In this document: piece after piece, positions 27,088-35,341 of the stretch
Layout of the letters: every line of letters starts with the position of its first letter
Position numbering within the stretch: position 1 is the stretch's first letter
NCBI RefSeq assembly: GCF_003816055.1
Contig: NZ_CP033906.1
Span: 124,001 to 188,000 of the forward strand
Direction of reading: 5' to 3'
Length of the DNA stretch: 64,000 bases
DNA from: Bacillus sp. FJAT-42376
GTDB taxonomy: Bacteria; Bacillota; Bacilli; Bacillales; Bacillaceae
The notes under the pieces: generated by a model
The model's database searches: none
Seen by the model: the letters and a program-made list of their open reading frames with translations, nothing else
What the model was told of the DNA's origin: nothing
Translations under genes and position numbers: made by a program

Positions 27088-27942
27088 ATGAAACATAAAG
27101 AACTCATTATTATGGAAGCAGCCAATAAACTATTTGCAGAGAAAGGATTCCGCGCAGCCTCCATCCAGGATATCGCATCAGCAAGCGGGATTTCCAAAGG
27201 CGCTTTTTATCTGCATTTTCAATCAAAGGAAGCTTTGCTCCTTTCTATCCTTAAATATCATCACTCGCAATTCGATGAACGGGCATCTGCCATTGAGCAA
27301 AAGAACCTGCCGCCGCGGGAGACATTTTTACAATGGGTATCGCTTACTTTTGAAGAAATTTCAAAACACCGTGAATTTATTATTACCCATCTGCGGGAAC
27401 AAACGGTCCCTTTTAATAAAGAAATCGAAAACTTTTTCCGTCAAAAGGAATGGGAAGGATATTTGCTGTATGAAAAGAATTTGATTCGTATTTACGGAGA
27501 AGGAATCCGCCCTTTCCTTGGAGACCTGATTATTCTGGCAAAAGGCATGCTGCGTTCCTATCTGGAGCTTATTATTTTTGATGTGGTTTCTTTTGACCGG
27601 AATCACTTGCCCGCTTTTCTCCTGGAACGGATGGACCACCTTGTTGAAGGATTTAAGGGCAGCAGGCTTGAGCCGATTATTTCAGAGCAATCCATGAAGC
27701 AGATGTGGAAATCGGTCCGCACGGCAAAAATCGGTTCCGTTGAGCATATGATTGAGGAACTTCAGGAAACGAGAAAACTGGCTCATGATGATGAGGACAT
27801 CCTCATTACCCTCGACGTTTTGGAGGAAGAATTGCAGAGCAGTCAGCTTAGAAAGCCCGTTGTTAAAGGAATGCTTGCAAATTTAGAGAAAGACGAATCA
27901 TTCCGGGAGTTTGCAGACCTGCTTAGAACCTATATTTTATAA
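27088..27942 (+). CDS. yerO: TetR-family repressor of swrC (YerO-like)
   Basis: 284 residues, ATG preceded by GGGGAG. The TetR HTH occupies about residues 8-50 (AANKLFAEKGFRAASIQDIA, then SGISKGAFYLHF). The ligand domain is unusually long for TetR, as in B. subtilis YerO (about 289 residues), which is divergent from swrC and represses it. Three palindromes in the shared intergenic region support the same circuit. The gene is followed at once by the composite repeat at 27949-28300, whose hairpin could terminate it. Confidence 0.87.
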   Translation: MKHKELIIMEAANKLFAEKGFRAASIQDIASASGISKGAFYLHFQSKEALLLSILKYHHSQFDERASAIEQKNLPPRETFLQWVSLTFEEISKHREFIITHLREQTVPFNKEIENFFRQKEWEGYLLYEKNLIRIYGEGIRPFLGDLIILAKGMLRSYLELIIFDVVSFDRNHLPAFLLERMDHLVEGFKGSRLEPIISEQSMKQMWKSVRTAKIGSVEHMIEELQETRKLAHDDEDILITLDVLEEELQSSQLRKPVVKGMLANLEKDESFREFADLLRTYIL

Positions 27943-27948
27943 GACAAA

Positions 27949-28300
27949 AGAGCTGGGACATAACTAAAATTGTTGTCCTTAAGCCGAATATTTCTTTTAA
28001 AAAGGCTTTGTTAAAGCACGTTGTTGATACTTAACACCTGTTGATTGGAGCGGAAGGCGTGAGACTCCGAGCTGAGAGCAGCAGGACAGGTGAGACGCCG
28101 CAGTGGCGAAGCCAGGAGGAGGCTCACCGCCCGCCCAAGGATAAGCGAGCGACTGCTAGCTGCAATCAACAGCCAAGTTTAACAGCGCTTTTGAAGAAAG
28201 GATGAAAATCAATAAAACCGAACGATTACGAACCTCTATACGAGAGATTCAAATAATCATTCGGTTTTTTATTAGCCGGAAACCTTTTGTCTCAGCCTCT
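27949..28300 (+). repeat. Dispersed repeat family 2, copy 1 (interrupted by MITE copy D)
   Basis: Ends are inverted: AGAGCTGGGACATAAC at the left and TGTCTCAGCCTCT at the right. Near the right end a long hairpin (ACCGAACGATTA ... TAATCATTCGGT followed by TTTTTTAT) could act as a terminator for yerO. Without the MITE and its duplication the unit is about 158 bp. Other copies: 37396-37655 and 59521-59680. Confidence 0.8.
28004..28188 (-). mobile_element. MITE-like element, copy D (185 bp, inverted)
   Basis: Reverse orientation relative to copies A-C and E. Flanks TTTTAAAAA (27995-28003) and TTTTGAAGA (28189-28197) each differ by one base from the TTTTGAAAA present in the uninterrupted family-2 repeat at 59521-59680, so this is an aged 9-bp target duplication. 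Confidence 0.85.
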
Positions 28301-28315
28301 CTTTTTATTCATTAT

Positions 28316-28341
28316 CTCTGTTAACATGCTTTAACAGAGCC
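28316..28341 (+). mobile_element. Possible MITE remnant (terminal repeats only, 26 bp)
   Basis: CTCTGTTAACATG joined to CTTTAACAGAGCC equals the two MITE ends with the core gone. Flanking 9-mers ATTCATTAT and ATTTATTAA agree at 7 of 9. The palindrome lies just downstream of the nuclease gene and may serve as its terminator instead; the right flank overlaps that stop codon. Confidence 0.4.
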
Positions 28342-28346
28342 ATTTA

Positions 28347-29531
28347 TTAATTAAACACCTGTGCCGCCCATTCAGGATGATCGATGAATGGATTGCGGTT
28401 ATGCTGATAATCATTGTAAATAACATCGTTCCGCTTGCGTTCCCAGCCGCTTACAGGATCCTGCTGATGCCACTGGAGGAGAACGGATTTTTTGCCCATG
28501 TAAGGAGCAGGTCCATTGTTCACACTCTCATTCATCTCAAGATCGGGTTCGCCGCTATCGCCTTCATAACGGACAGCCATGTAAAAAATCATGCGCGCAA
28601 CATCGCCTTTTACTTCATCGCGGGGCTCCCACGAATCGCTGTCGAAATAGTTTCCAAGAGCTTCTGAATGCTGTGTTCCGCCATTATCAAAATCCAGATT
28701 TCCTCTTGAGCTGTTTACGGAAACGTCTGTCGGACGAAGATGATGAAGGTCGGTTCCCGGTCCCATCGCGGTACCAAAATCGCCATGTGATTTTGCCCAT
28801 ACGTGTTCACGGTTCCAGTCGTTCACATTACCGCCGTTTGTCAGTTTGCTCTGTGAACGGCCTGTATAAAGAAGAATGACATTATTTGAGTTCAGCGGGT
28901 CTTCATCTGTATGACGCAATGCATCCCATACGGCGTCATAAGAAATCTCGGTATGGTCATCAATGATATTGTGCAAGGCAGATTTTAAAGAAGCTCCTGT
29001 TTTCCCAATAGCCGTATTGTAGTACGTCCCGTCATATGGAGATGGAGTGGCTGTTCCGCCGCCGTCAGATCCGCCCCCCTCATCCGGAGGGACTGTCCCG
29101 GTTACTTTCTCCATCTGAACAGGACTTTTTACTCCTGCATGGGAAAAATAAGCCGATAAAAGTCCGGTTACTTTAATCTGCTGTCCTTTTAGCGAAGGAT
29201 TCGACTGAAGTCCGAACGTGCTGCGGTAGGAGGTTGAAAGCTGTACATAAATCATATTGGCCGGGTTGGTTTCATTCGGTGAATCTGCAAGAGCCAGTGC
29301 ATAATCATTCGGATAATTGCCGGTTATGACAGTGGAAGCTGCGGTAGGCTGCCCCACTATGTATCCCTGTACCGTTTTGGAAGATCCGCTTTGATTGCCG
29401 ATTCCCTGTGAAACAGAATAGGGACTTGTCCAAGCACCGGTTCCGGTAACGGCTTCAGCCGGTACCAGCATTGAAAGGATAAAGATCAAAACAAAAGACA
29501 AAGAGATCATTGGCCTTACGCTTTTTTTCAC
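28347..29531 (-). CDS. Secreted EndA/NucM-type endonuclease with N-terminal DUF6359-like domain
   Basis: 394 residues from a GTG preceded by AGGAGG. Signal peptide residues 1-27 (hydrophobic core ISLSFVLIFILSML, cleavage after AEA). Residues about 30-145 form an OB-like domain (VQGYIVGQPTA, YALALADS) of the kind annotated DUF6359. A Gly/Asp-rich linker (PPDEGGGSDGGG) leads to the endonuclease I domain (about 165-394) with NREHVWAKSHG and DLHHLRP, the His-metal nuclease motif of EndA and of B. subtilis Bsn. It probably degrades extracellular RNA/DNA. The extra N-terminal domain makes it longer than Bsn (288 residues). Confidence 0.85.
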   Translation of the reverse strand: MKKSVRPMISLSFVLIFILSMLVPAEAVTGTGAWTSPYSVSQGIGNQSGSSKTVQGYIVGQPTAASTVITGNYPNDYALALADSPNETNPANMIYVQLSTSYRSTFGLQSNPSLKGQQIKVTGLLSAYFSHAGVKSPVQMEKVTGTVPPDEGGGSDGGGTATPSPYDGTYYNTAIGKTGASLKSALHNIIDDHTEISYDAVWDALRHTDEDPLNSNNVILLYTGRSQSKLTNGGNVNDWNREHVWAKSHGDFGTAMGPGTDLHHLRPTDVSVNSSRGNLDFDNGGTQHSEALGNYFDSDSWEPRDEVKGDVARMIFYMAVRYEGDSGEPDLEMNESVNNGPAPYMGKKSVLLQWHQQDPVSGWERKRNDVIYNDYQHNRNPFIDHPEWAAQVFN

Positions 29532-29714
29532 GTTTGTTCCTCCTGAAATGATAGTTTCCCTTTATCCTGTCACCAAAGTTTTTCTCTTTTTTTAGTTGTT
29601 TCATTCCTATTATTTCTTTTTTTGGCTAATGGACACAAGTTTCTTTAGTCGCAATCCATCCAATTCCAAAGTCCTGTATGTCGAAGCGGGAAGGAATATG
29701 ATGAAAAGACAGAA

Positions 29715-29743
29715 TTTACATATTTTTCTGAATTAATTATAAT
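29715..29743 (+). promoter_or_regulatory. Sigma-A promoter of ywcB-ywcA
   Basis: TTTACA (29715-29720), 17-bp spacer, perfect TATAAT (29738-29743), 37 bp upstream of the TTG start of ywcB. Confidence 0.7.
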
Positions 29744-29780
29744 AGAGAAGATGTTACCTGATTTTAAAGGGGGAATTGTG

Positions 29781-30125
29781 TTGGATATTAAGGAAGAGAC
29801 TCAAGAACTTGCAGAAAGGAAGAAGGGGGCCAGGATTGACTATACAGCCATTGCCGAATCACCCGCCTTCCGTAATCTGATTGCTCAAAAGAAAAAATTC
29901 ATTCTGCCCTTATCCTTATTTTTTCTCGCTTTTTATTTCACCCTCCCTATCCTCACCGCCTACACAAAAGTTTTGAATAACCCGGCTTTCGGCTCCATCA
30001 GCTGGGCGTGGGTCTTCGCTTTTGCCCAATTTGTCATGACGTGGGTTTTATGTTCCCTTTATTCAAAAAAAGCAGCTTCATATGACGAGATTGTAGAAGA
30101 AATCAGAATGGAAGCTAAACAATAA
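29781..30125 (+). CDS. ywcB: DUF485-family membrane protein (YwcB-like)
   Basis: 114 residues from a TTG at 29781 with AAGGGGGA six bases upstream; the frame runs back to 29751. Two transmembrane helices (about residues 43-63 and 77-97), with the ESPAFRNLIAQKKKFILP entry typical of DUF485. Such proteins are encoded with acetate/solute:sodium symporters (YjcH-ActP in E. coli, YwcB-YwcA in B. subtilis) and are thought to assist them. The next gene starts 10 bp downstream. Confidence 0.85.
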   Translation: MDIKEETQELAERKKGARIDYTAIAESPAFRNLIAQKKKFILPLSLFFLAFYFTLPILTAYTKVLNNPAFGSISWAWVFAFAQFVMTWVLCSLYSKKAASYDEIVEEIRMEAKQ

Positions 30126-30135
30126 GGAGGATTCG

Positions 30136-31677
30136 ATGAATCTATTAGCCTTTTCACTCTTTTTAGCGATTGTTGTTTTAACATTGGTAATTACCTATGC
30201 AGCTTCAAAACGAACGAAAACAACGAGTGATTTTTATACAGCAGATGGCTCGCTGACCGGATGGCAAAATGGCCTTGCCATCGCAGGAGATTATATGTCT
30301 GCGGCCTCTTTTTTGGGTATCGCCGGAATGGTAGCGCTTTCAGGTTTTGACGGATTCTTCTACAGTATCGGTTTCCTGGTAGCGTACCTTGTCGTCTTAT
30401 ATATTGTAGCGGAGCCGTTAAGGAACCTGGGCAAGTACACAATGGCAGATATGATCGCCGCACGCTTTAATCATAAAAAAATTCGGGGCGTTGCTGCATT
30501 AAATACGATTTCCATCTCTATTTTCTATATGATTGCTCAGCTTGTAGGAGCCGGAGCATTGATCAAGCTCCTGTTAGGGATCGATTACATATGGTCTGTA
30601 CTAATTGTAGGCACTTTGATGACCATTTATGTTGTGTTCGGAGGGATGACCGCGACAAGCTGGGTGCAGATTGTAAAAGCACTTCTGCTTATGATGGGAA
30701 CCTTTATCATATCTGTTATCGTTTTTGCAAAGTTTGATTTTAATGTGATGAAGATGTTTGAGGAAATGCGCTCGGCTACTCCATTAGGGGAAGCGTTTCT
30801 CAATCCGGGCAACAAGTTCACAAACCCCCTTGATACGATATCTTTAAATCTTGCACTCGTTTTGGGTACGGCCGGCCTCCCGCATATTTTAATTCGCTTC
30901 TTTACCGTGAAGGATGCCATTACTGCAAGAAAATCGGTCGTGTACGCAACATGGATTATCGGAATCTTTTATGTCATGACCATTTTCCTGGGATTTGGAG
31001 CAGCTGCTTTTGTAGGATATGACACGATCGTTGAAGCTAATGCCGCCGGAAATATGGCCGCTCCGCTGCTTGCAAAAGTCTTGGGTGGCGACTTTCTGTT
31101 TGCCTTTGTATCTGCCGTCGCCTTTGCCACCATTCTCGCGGTAGTCGCAGGACTTGTTCTATCCGCAGCCTCTGCTTTCGCACATGATTTTTACAGTCAT
31201 ATCATGAGAAAAGGAAAGGCAACGGAAAAAGAGCAGGTTGTGGCCGCAAGATGGGCCTCAGTAGGCGTCGCCATTCTGTCTATTATTCTTGCATTATTTG
31301 CCCAGAAAATGAATGTGGCTTTCCTTGTGGCTCTCGCCTTTGCTGTCGCCGCAAGTGCAAACCTTCCAATTATTCTGCTGACCATCTTCTGGAAGCGTTT
31401 TAATACCGCCGGTGCCATTAGCGGAATGCTTACCGGACTTTTGAGTTCTCTGTTTCTCGTAGCCGTCAGCCCGAATTTATGGTCTCCGGAAGCGGGAGCC
31501 GCCATTTTTACGGGAACGCCGTTAATCTCCTTAACCAATCCGGGAATTATCTCCATTCCATTAGGCTTCCTGGGTGCATTTCTCGGGACCGTTCTTTCAA
31601 AGAAGAAAGAATCTGAGAGCAAGTTCGATGAAATTGTCGTGCGGGCGAATACGGGGATTAAGGGGAATTATAATTAG
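30136..31677 (+). CDS. ywcA: Sodium:solute symporter family protein, ActP/YwcA-like (acetate/monocarboxylate)
   Basis: 513 residues, ATG preceded by AAGGAGGATT. About 13 hydrophobic helices of the SSS (LeuT-like) fold; motifs include DFYTADGSLTGWQNGLAIAGDYMSAASFLG (quoted in part: GLAIAGDYMSAASFLG) with the sodium-site residues, and GGMTATSWVQ. It matches the ActP subgroup that takes up acetate and short carboxylates with sodium. It forms an operon with the DUF485 gene. Not under an obvious cre site here. Confidence 0.88.
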   Translation: MNLLAFSLFLAIVVLTLVITYAASKRTKTTSDFYTADGSLTGWQNGLAIAGDYMSAASFLGIAGMVALSGFDGFFYSIGFLVAYLVVLYIVAEPLRNLGKYTMADMIAARFNHKKIRGVAALNTISISIFYMIAQLVGAGALIKLLLGIDYIWSVLIVGTLMTIYVVFGGMTATSWVQIVKALLLMMGTFIISVIVFAKFDFNVMKMFEEMRSATPLGEAFLNPGNKFTNPLDTISLNLALVLGTAGLPHILIRFFTVKDAITARKSVVYATWIIGIFYVMTIFLGFGAAAFVGYDTIVEANAAGNMAAPLLAKVLGGDFLFAFVSAVAFATILAVVAGLVLSAASAFAHDFYSHIMRKGKATEKEQVVAARWASVGVAILSIILALFAQKMNVAFLVALAFAVAASANLPIILLTIFWKRFNTAGAISGMLTGLLSSLFLVAVSPNLWSPEAGAAIFTGTPLISLTNPGIISIPLGFLGAFLGTVLSKKKESESKFDEIVVRANTGIKGNYN

Positions 31678-31700
31678 ACTGCAGGTTGAAGGAGCTTTTT

Positions 31701-31835
31701 GTGCGGTGCCTGCCCCGCAGTATTTTACCGTACTAAAGCTCCGGTCCTGGTCCGTAAATCCTTGATCTATATGGATTCCCGCACTCTGGCCTCTGTCCCC
31801 CGCTGCGGTGAAGGATGATGGGACTGGCACCGCAC
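31701..31835. repeat. Structured intergenic element with inverted ends
   Basis: A perfect 10-bp inverted repeat GTGCGGTGCC (31701-31710) / GGCACCGCAC (31826-31835) encloses a second pair CCGCAG / CTGCGG and an inner AATCC/GGATT hairpin. It is GC-rich compared with its surroundings and contains no gene. It could fold as one branched RNA in the ywcA 3' region or be another small dispersed repeat; no second copy is visible in the window. Confidence 0.5.
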
Positions 31836-31846
31836 ACCTCCGCTAT

Positions 31847-31896
31847 TAAAAAAGCTGCCGCAAAGAGGGACTTCCCCCTTTTAATGGCAGCTTTTT
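31847..31896. terminator. Bidirectional terminator between ywcA and livF
   Basis: AAAAAAGCTGCC ... GGCAGCTTTTTC stem enclosing GGGA/CCCC pairing, with A and T runs on both sides, between convergent transcripts. Confidence 0.75.
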
Positions 31897-31929
31897 CGTT
31901 AGCTATATGTTATCTTTTCACTTAAGGAT

Positions 31930-32637
31930 CTAATGCCCTCCAAGATAAGCCATTTTCACCTGTTCACTTGCATTCAGCTCGTCAGGATGGCCTGAAATCA
32001 CGACGCGGCCGGTTTCCAGTACATAGGCCATATTGGCGACAGACAGGGCCATGTTGGCATTCTGTTCTACGAGCAGAATGGTGGTCCCCCCCTTATTTAT
32101 TTCCTCAATAATCCGGAAGATGGTTTTGACGAGGAGGGGTGCAAGCCCCATGGATGGCTCATCCAGAAGGAGAAGCCTCGGCCTTGCCATGAGGGCGCGG
32201 CCCATGGCAAGCATTTGCTGCTCCCCTCCTGAAAGAGTGCCAGCCTGCTGCTTAATCCGTTCCTGAAGACGGGGGAATAAATCATAGACCATGTCAAAGT
32301 CATCCTTAATTCCCTTTTTATCTTTCCGGAGGTAAGCTCCAAGCTCCAAGTTCTCTTCCACCGACATATTTGCGAAAATCCGGCGCCCTTCCGGAACGTG
32401 GGAGATTCCCTGCTTCACGATGATTTGTGCAGCCTTGCCGTTTATATTTTTCCCTTCGAATGTCACCGTACCTTTTTTGGGTTTTAGCAGGCCGGATATC
32501 GTTTTAAGAAGTGTGCTTTTTCCGGCACCGTTTGCGCCGATCAGTGTAACAATTTCACCTTGGCGGATTTCCAGAGAAACCTCTTTGAGTGCCTGTATAT
32601 GTCCATAATACACATTGATTCCTTCTACCTTCAGCAT
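31930..32637 (-). CDS. livF: Branched-chain amino-acid ABC transporter ATP-binding protein LivF
   Basis: 235 residues from the ATG at 32637, which shares one base with the livG stop (TAATG); the longer open frame is spurious. Walker A GANGAGKST, signature LSGGEQQ, Walker B LLLLDEPS. The SHVPEGRRIF stretch is diagnostic of LivF. It pairs with LivG to drive import of Leu/Ile/Val or similar amino acids. Last gene of livKHMGF. Confidence 0.95.
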   Translation of the reverse strand: MLKVEGINVYYGHIQALKEVSLEIRQGEIVTLIGANGAGKSTLLKTISGLLKPKKGTVTFEGKNINGKAAQIIVKQGISHVPEGRRIFANMSVEENLELGAYLRKDKKGIKDDFDMVYDLFPRLQERIKQQAGTLSGGEQQMLAMGRALMARPRLLLLDEPSMGLAPLLVKTIFRIIEEINKGGTTILLVEQNANMALSVANMAYVLETGRVVISGHPDELNASEQVKMAYLGGH

Positions 32638-33416
32638 TATGAAACCTCCTCGCCAAGATAAGCTTCGATGACTTTTGGATTGTTCCGGACTTCTTCCGGG
32701 CTGCCTGATGCAATCATCTGGCCGTGATCGAGCACATAAATCCGCTCGCATACTCCCATCACAAGAGGCATGTCATGTTCAATCAGGAGAACCGTCAGAT
32801 TAAACTTTGTCCGGATGAACCGGATCAGTTCCATCAAATCTTTTGTTTCCTGAGGGTTCATCCCTGCAGCAGGCTCATCGAGAAGCAGCAGTTTCGGATT
32901 TGCTGCCAGCGCTCTTGCAATTTCAAGACGCCGCTGCTGCCCGTATGGCAGGTTTTTGGCTTTTTCATCCCGGTACGTATCCAGTTTAAATATTTTCAGG
33001 AACTCAAGCGCTTTTTCCTCCATATCCTTCTCTCCTCTGAAGTGGCGCGGCAACCTGAAAATCGATTCGGCGATGGTGTGCTTTGACAAAGAGTGATAGG
33101 CCACTTTTACATTATCTATGACCGAAAGCTCCCCGAAAAGCCGGATATTCTGAAAGGTACGGCTGATTCCTTTTTTCGTAATTTTATACGGTGCCAGGTT
33201 TTTAAGTACTGTTCCATTTAAAGAGATGGAGCCTTCTGTCGGAACATATACCCCTGTAAGCAGGTTGAAAAATGTCGTTTTCCCCGCACCATTCGGCCCG
33301 ATTAAGCCGGCAAGTTCCCCTTCAAAAAGTTCCATATTGACCCCGGAGACAGCCTTTAAGCCTCCGAATTGGATACTGACGTCATCTACCTTAAGCAGGG
33401 GTGTTTTGTTTTTCAT
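32637..33416 (-). CDS. livG: Branched-chain amino-acid ABC transporter ATP-binding protein LivG
   Basis: 259 residues. Walker A GPNGAGKTT, Q-loop in SRTFQNIRLF, LPYGQQRRLE at the signature position, Walker B LLLLDEPAAGMNP, typical LivG features. It overlaps livM by 26 bp and livF by one base. Confidence 0.95.
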   Translation of the reverse strand: MKNKTPLLKVDDVSIQFGGLKAVSGVNMELFEGELAGLIGPNGAGKTTFFNLLTGVYVPTEGSISLNGTVLKNLAPYKITKKGISRTFQNIRLFGELSVIDNVKVAYHSLSKHTIAESIFRLPRHFRGEKDMEEKALEFLKIFKLDTYRDEKAKNLPYGQQRRLEIARALAANPKLLLLDEPAAGMNPQETKDLMELIRFIRTKFNLTVLLIEHDMPLVMGVCERIYVLDHGQMIASGSPEEVRNNPKVIEAYLGEEVS

Positions 33417-34365
33417 CTGTCTGGCCTCCTTGTGCAGGTTTCTGCTTTTTGAAGAAGGATGTAATTTCTTTCGTTCCGAGTATTCCCTGCGGACGGTACA
33501 GCATCATAACGATCAGGACAAGGCTGTAAATGATCATCCGTGTCTCCGGATAATCCTGAAGGAAGGTCGAAACAATGGTTAGGAGAATTGCCGCTATGAC
33601 AGCTCCCGACATGCTTCCGAGTCCACCCAGGACAACAAAAATCAGGATATCGAATGATTTAAGAAATCCAAAGTTGGACGGCTGAATAATATAAAAGTTA
33701 TGCGCAAAGAGACCGCCAGCTATCCCGGCAAAAAATGACCCAATGACAAAAGCCATCACCTTGTAGTAGGTCGTATTAATCCCCATTGCATCTGCAGCCG
33801 TTTCATCTTCCCTGATGGATATGCATGCTCTTCCGTGAGTTGAGTTTGTAAAGTTGCGGATGACGATAATGGTGAGAAGGAGGCAGCCGAAAATCCATGG
33901 CCATGTTGTCAGATTAGACACCTGCATTCCGCTTGCTCCGCCAACGTAATCCAAGTTTAAAAGCATGATTCGGACGATTTCCCCAAATCCGAGTGTCGCA
34001 ATGGCCAGGTAATCCCCTTTCAGCCTGAGGGATGGAATTCCGATAATCAGGCCCGCCACAGCCGCTGCTAATCCTCCTGCGAGCAGGGCGAGTCCAAATG
34101 GAAGCTGAAGATTCATTGTGAAAATAGCCGAAGCATAGGCTCCTACCGCCAGGAAACCCGCATGCCCGATTGAAAACTGGCCTGTTATTCCGATGATTAA
34201 ATGCAGACTCACTGCCAGAATAATATTAATGGCGATGGTAAAAATTGCGTTTACGTAAAAGGGATTTAATATTCCCCCGGAAATAAGGACCTGAAACAGA
34301 ATAAAACCCGCTATTGCGGCTCCGATTGAGAGCCAAAAACCAAGTCTTTTATTTTGTTTAGCCAT
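33391..34365 (-). CDS. livM: Branched-chain amino-acid ABC transporter permease LivM
   Basis: 324 residues with about nine hydrophobic segments; GQFSIGHAGFLAVGAYASA and the EAA-like loop SIREDETAADAMGI identify LivM. The C-terminus is polar (FFKKQKPAQGGQTDEK). It lies 8 bp after livH and overlaps livG. Confidence 0.94.
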   Translation of the reverse strand: MAKQNKRLGFWLSIGAAIAGFILFQVLISGGILNPFYVNAIFTIAINIILAVSLHLIIGITGQFSIGHAGFLAVGAYASAIFTMNLQLPFGLALLAGGLAAAVAGLIIGIPSLRLKGDYLAIATLGFGEIVRIMLLNLDYVGGASGMQVSNLTTWPWIFGCLLLTIIVIRNFTNSTHGRACISIREDETAADAMGINTTYYKVMAFVIGSFFAGIAGGLFAHNFYIIQPSNFGFLKSFDILIFVVLGGLGSMSGAVIAAILLTIVSTFLQDYPETRMIIYSLVLIVMMLYRPQGILGTKEITSFFKKQKPAQGGQTDEKQNTPA

Positions 34366-34373
34366 GGCTCCTC

Positions 34374-35252
34374 CTACACTTTCTCTCTCATATTTTTCCC
34401 GAACAGTCCGGATGGACGGAAAATGAGAATTAAAATCAGGACAATAAAGGCCACTCCATCACGCCATAATGAAAACCCGAGCGCACTGACAAGTGATTCA
34501 ATGACTCCAAGGACAAGTCCGCCAACCATCGCACCGGGAATGATGCCGATCCCGCCAAGCACAGCCGCAACAAATGCTTTAAGTCCGGGAATAATCCCCA
34601 TTAACGGCTCAATTTTTATGTAATACACACCAAAAATAACGCCTGCTGCTCCTGCAAGAGCGGACCCAATGGCAAAGGTCGCGGATATGGTATTATCCAC
34701 ATTAATCCCCATCAGCTTAGCTGCCTCGGCATCGTGAGAGACTGCACGCATCGCTTTCCCGATTTTAGTGCGGTGGACGATGAATTGCAGTAAGATCATC
34801 AGCAGAACAGAAATCCCTAATATAAATAATGACTGCGAGCTAATATTTAATCCAAAAAAATTGATCGTTTCTTTTGGCAGAACAGTACCGGGGTATGCTT
34901 CCGGCTGTGCTCCGCGAACGTAAATCATCCCGTACTCAATAAACAGGGAGACTCCGATTGCCGTAATGAGAGCTGCAATTCTCGTTGCATTCCTGAGCGG
35001 CTTATAGGCAATTCTCTCAATCATCATTCCGAATAAAGCACAAACGGTCATAGCCAGAATGAGGGCAGGAAAAAAGGGGAGCTTCAGCACCGTAATGGAA
35101 TAAAAGCCGACAAAAGCACCCACCATAAAAACATCGCCATGAGCGAAGTTGATTAGTTTTACAATCCCGTAAACCATCGTATAGCCTAAAGCGATCAAAG
35201 CATAGATACTGCCGAGCGATATGCCGTTAATCAGCTGCTGGATCAATTCCAT
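34374..35252 (-). CDS. livH: Branched-chain amino-acid ABC transporter permease LivH
   Basis: 292 residues with about eight hydrophobic segments. The start LINGISLGSIYALIALGYTMVYG and the NFAHGDVFM motif are characteristic of LivH; the EAA loop is AVSHDAEAAKLMGI. An 89-bp gap with a small hairpin separates it from the upstream livK. Confidence 0.95.
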   Translation of the reverse strand: MELIQQLINGISLGSIYALIALGYTMVYGIVKLINFAHGDVFMVGAFVGFYSITVLKLPFFPALILAMTVCALFGMMIERIAYKPLRNATRIAALITAIGVSLFIEYGMIYVRGAQPEAYPGTVLPKETINFFGLNISSQSLFILGISVLLMILLQFIVHRTKIGKAMRAVSHDAEAAKLMGINVDNTISATFAIGSALAGAAGVIFGVYYIKIEPLMGIIPGLKAFVAAVLGGIGIIPGAMVGGLVLGVIESLVSALGFSLWRDGVAFIVLILILIFRPSGLFGKNMREKV

Positions 35253-35302
35253 CGCTAACTCTCCTTATTGTGCCAGTTATTTTTATGGAAAAATGCGAAA
35301 AA

Positions 35303-35328
35303 GGAAAAGGGGGAAAGCCCCCGATTCC
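35303..35328 (-). terminator. Small GC-rich hairpin between livK and livH
   Basis: GGAA..GGGGG aaag CCCCC..TTCC, a stable stem without a T run, in the livK-livH gap. Such hairpins often stabilise or partly terminate the transcript so that the binding protein is made in excess; inference. Confidence 0.5.
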
Positions 35329-35341
35329 AAGCTTTATATGC

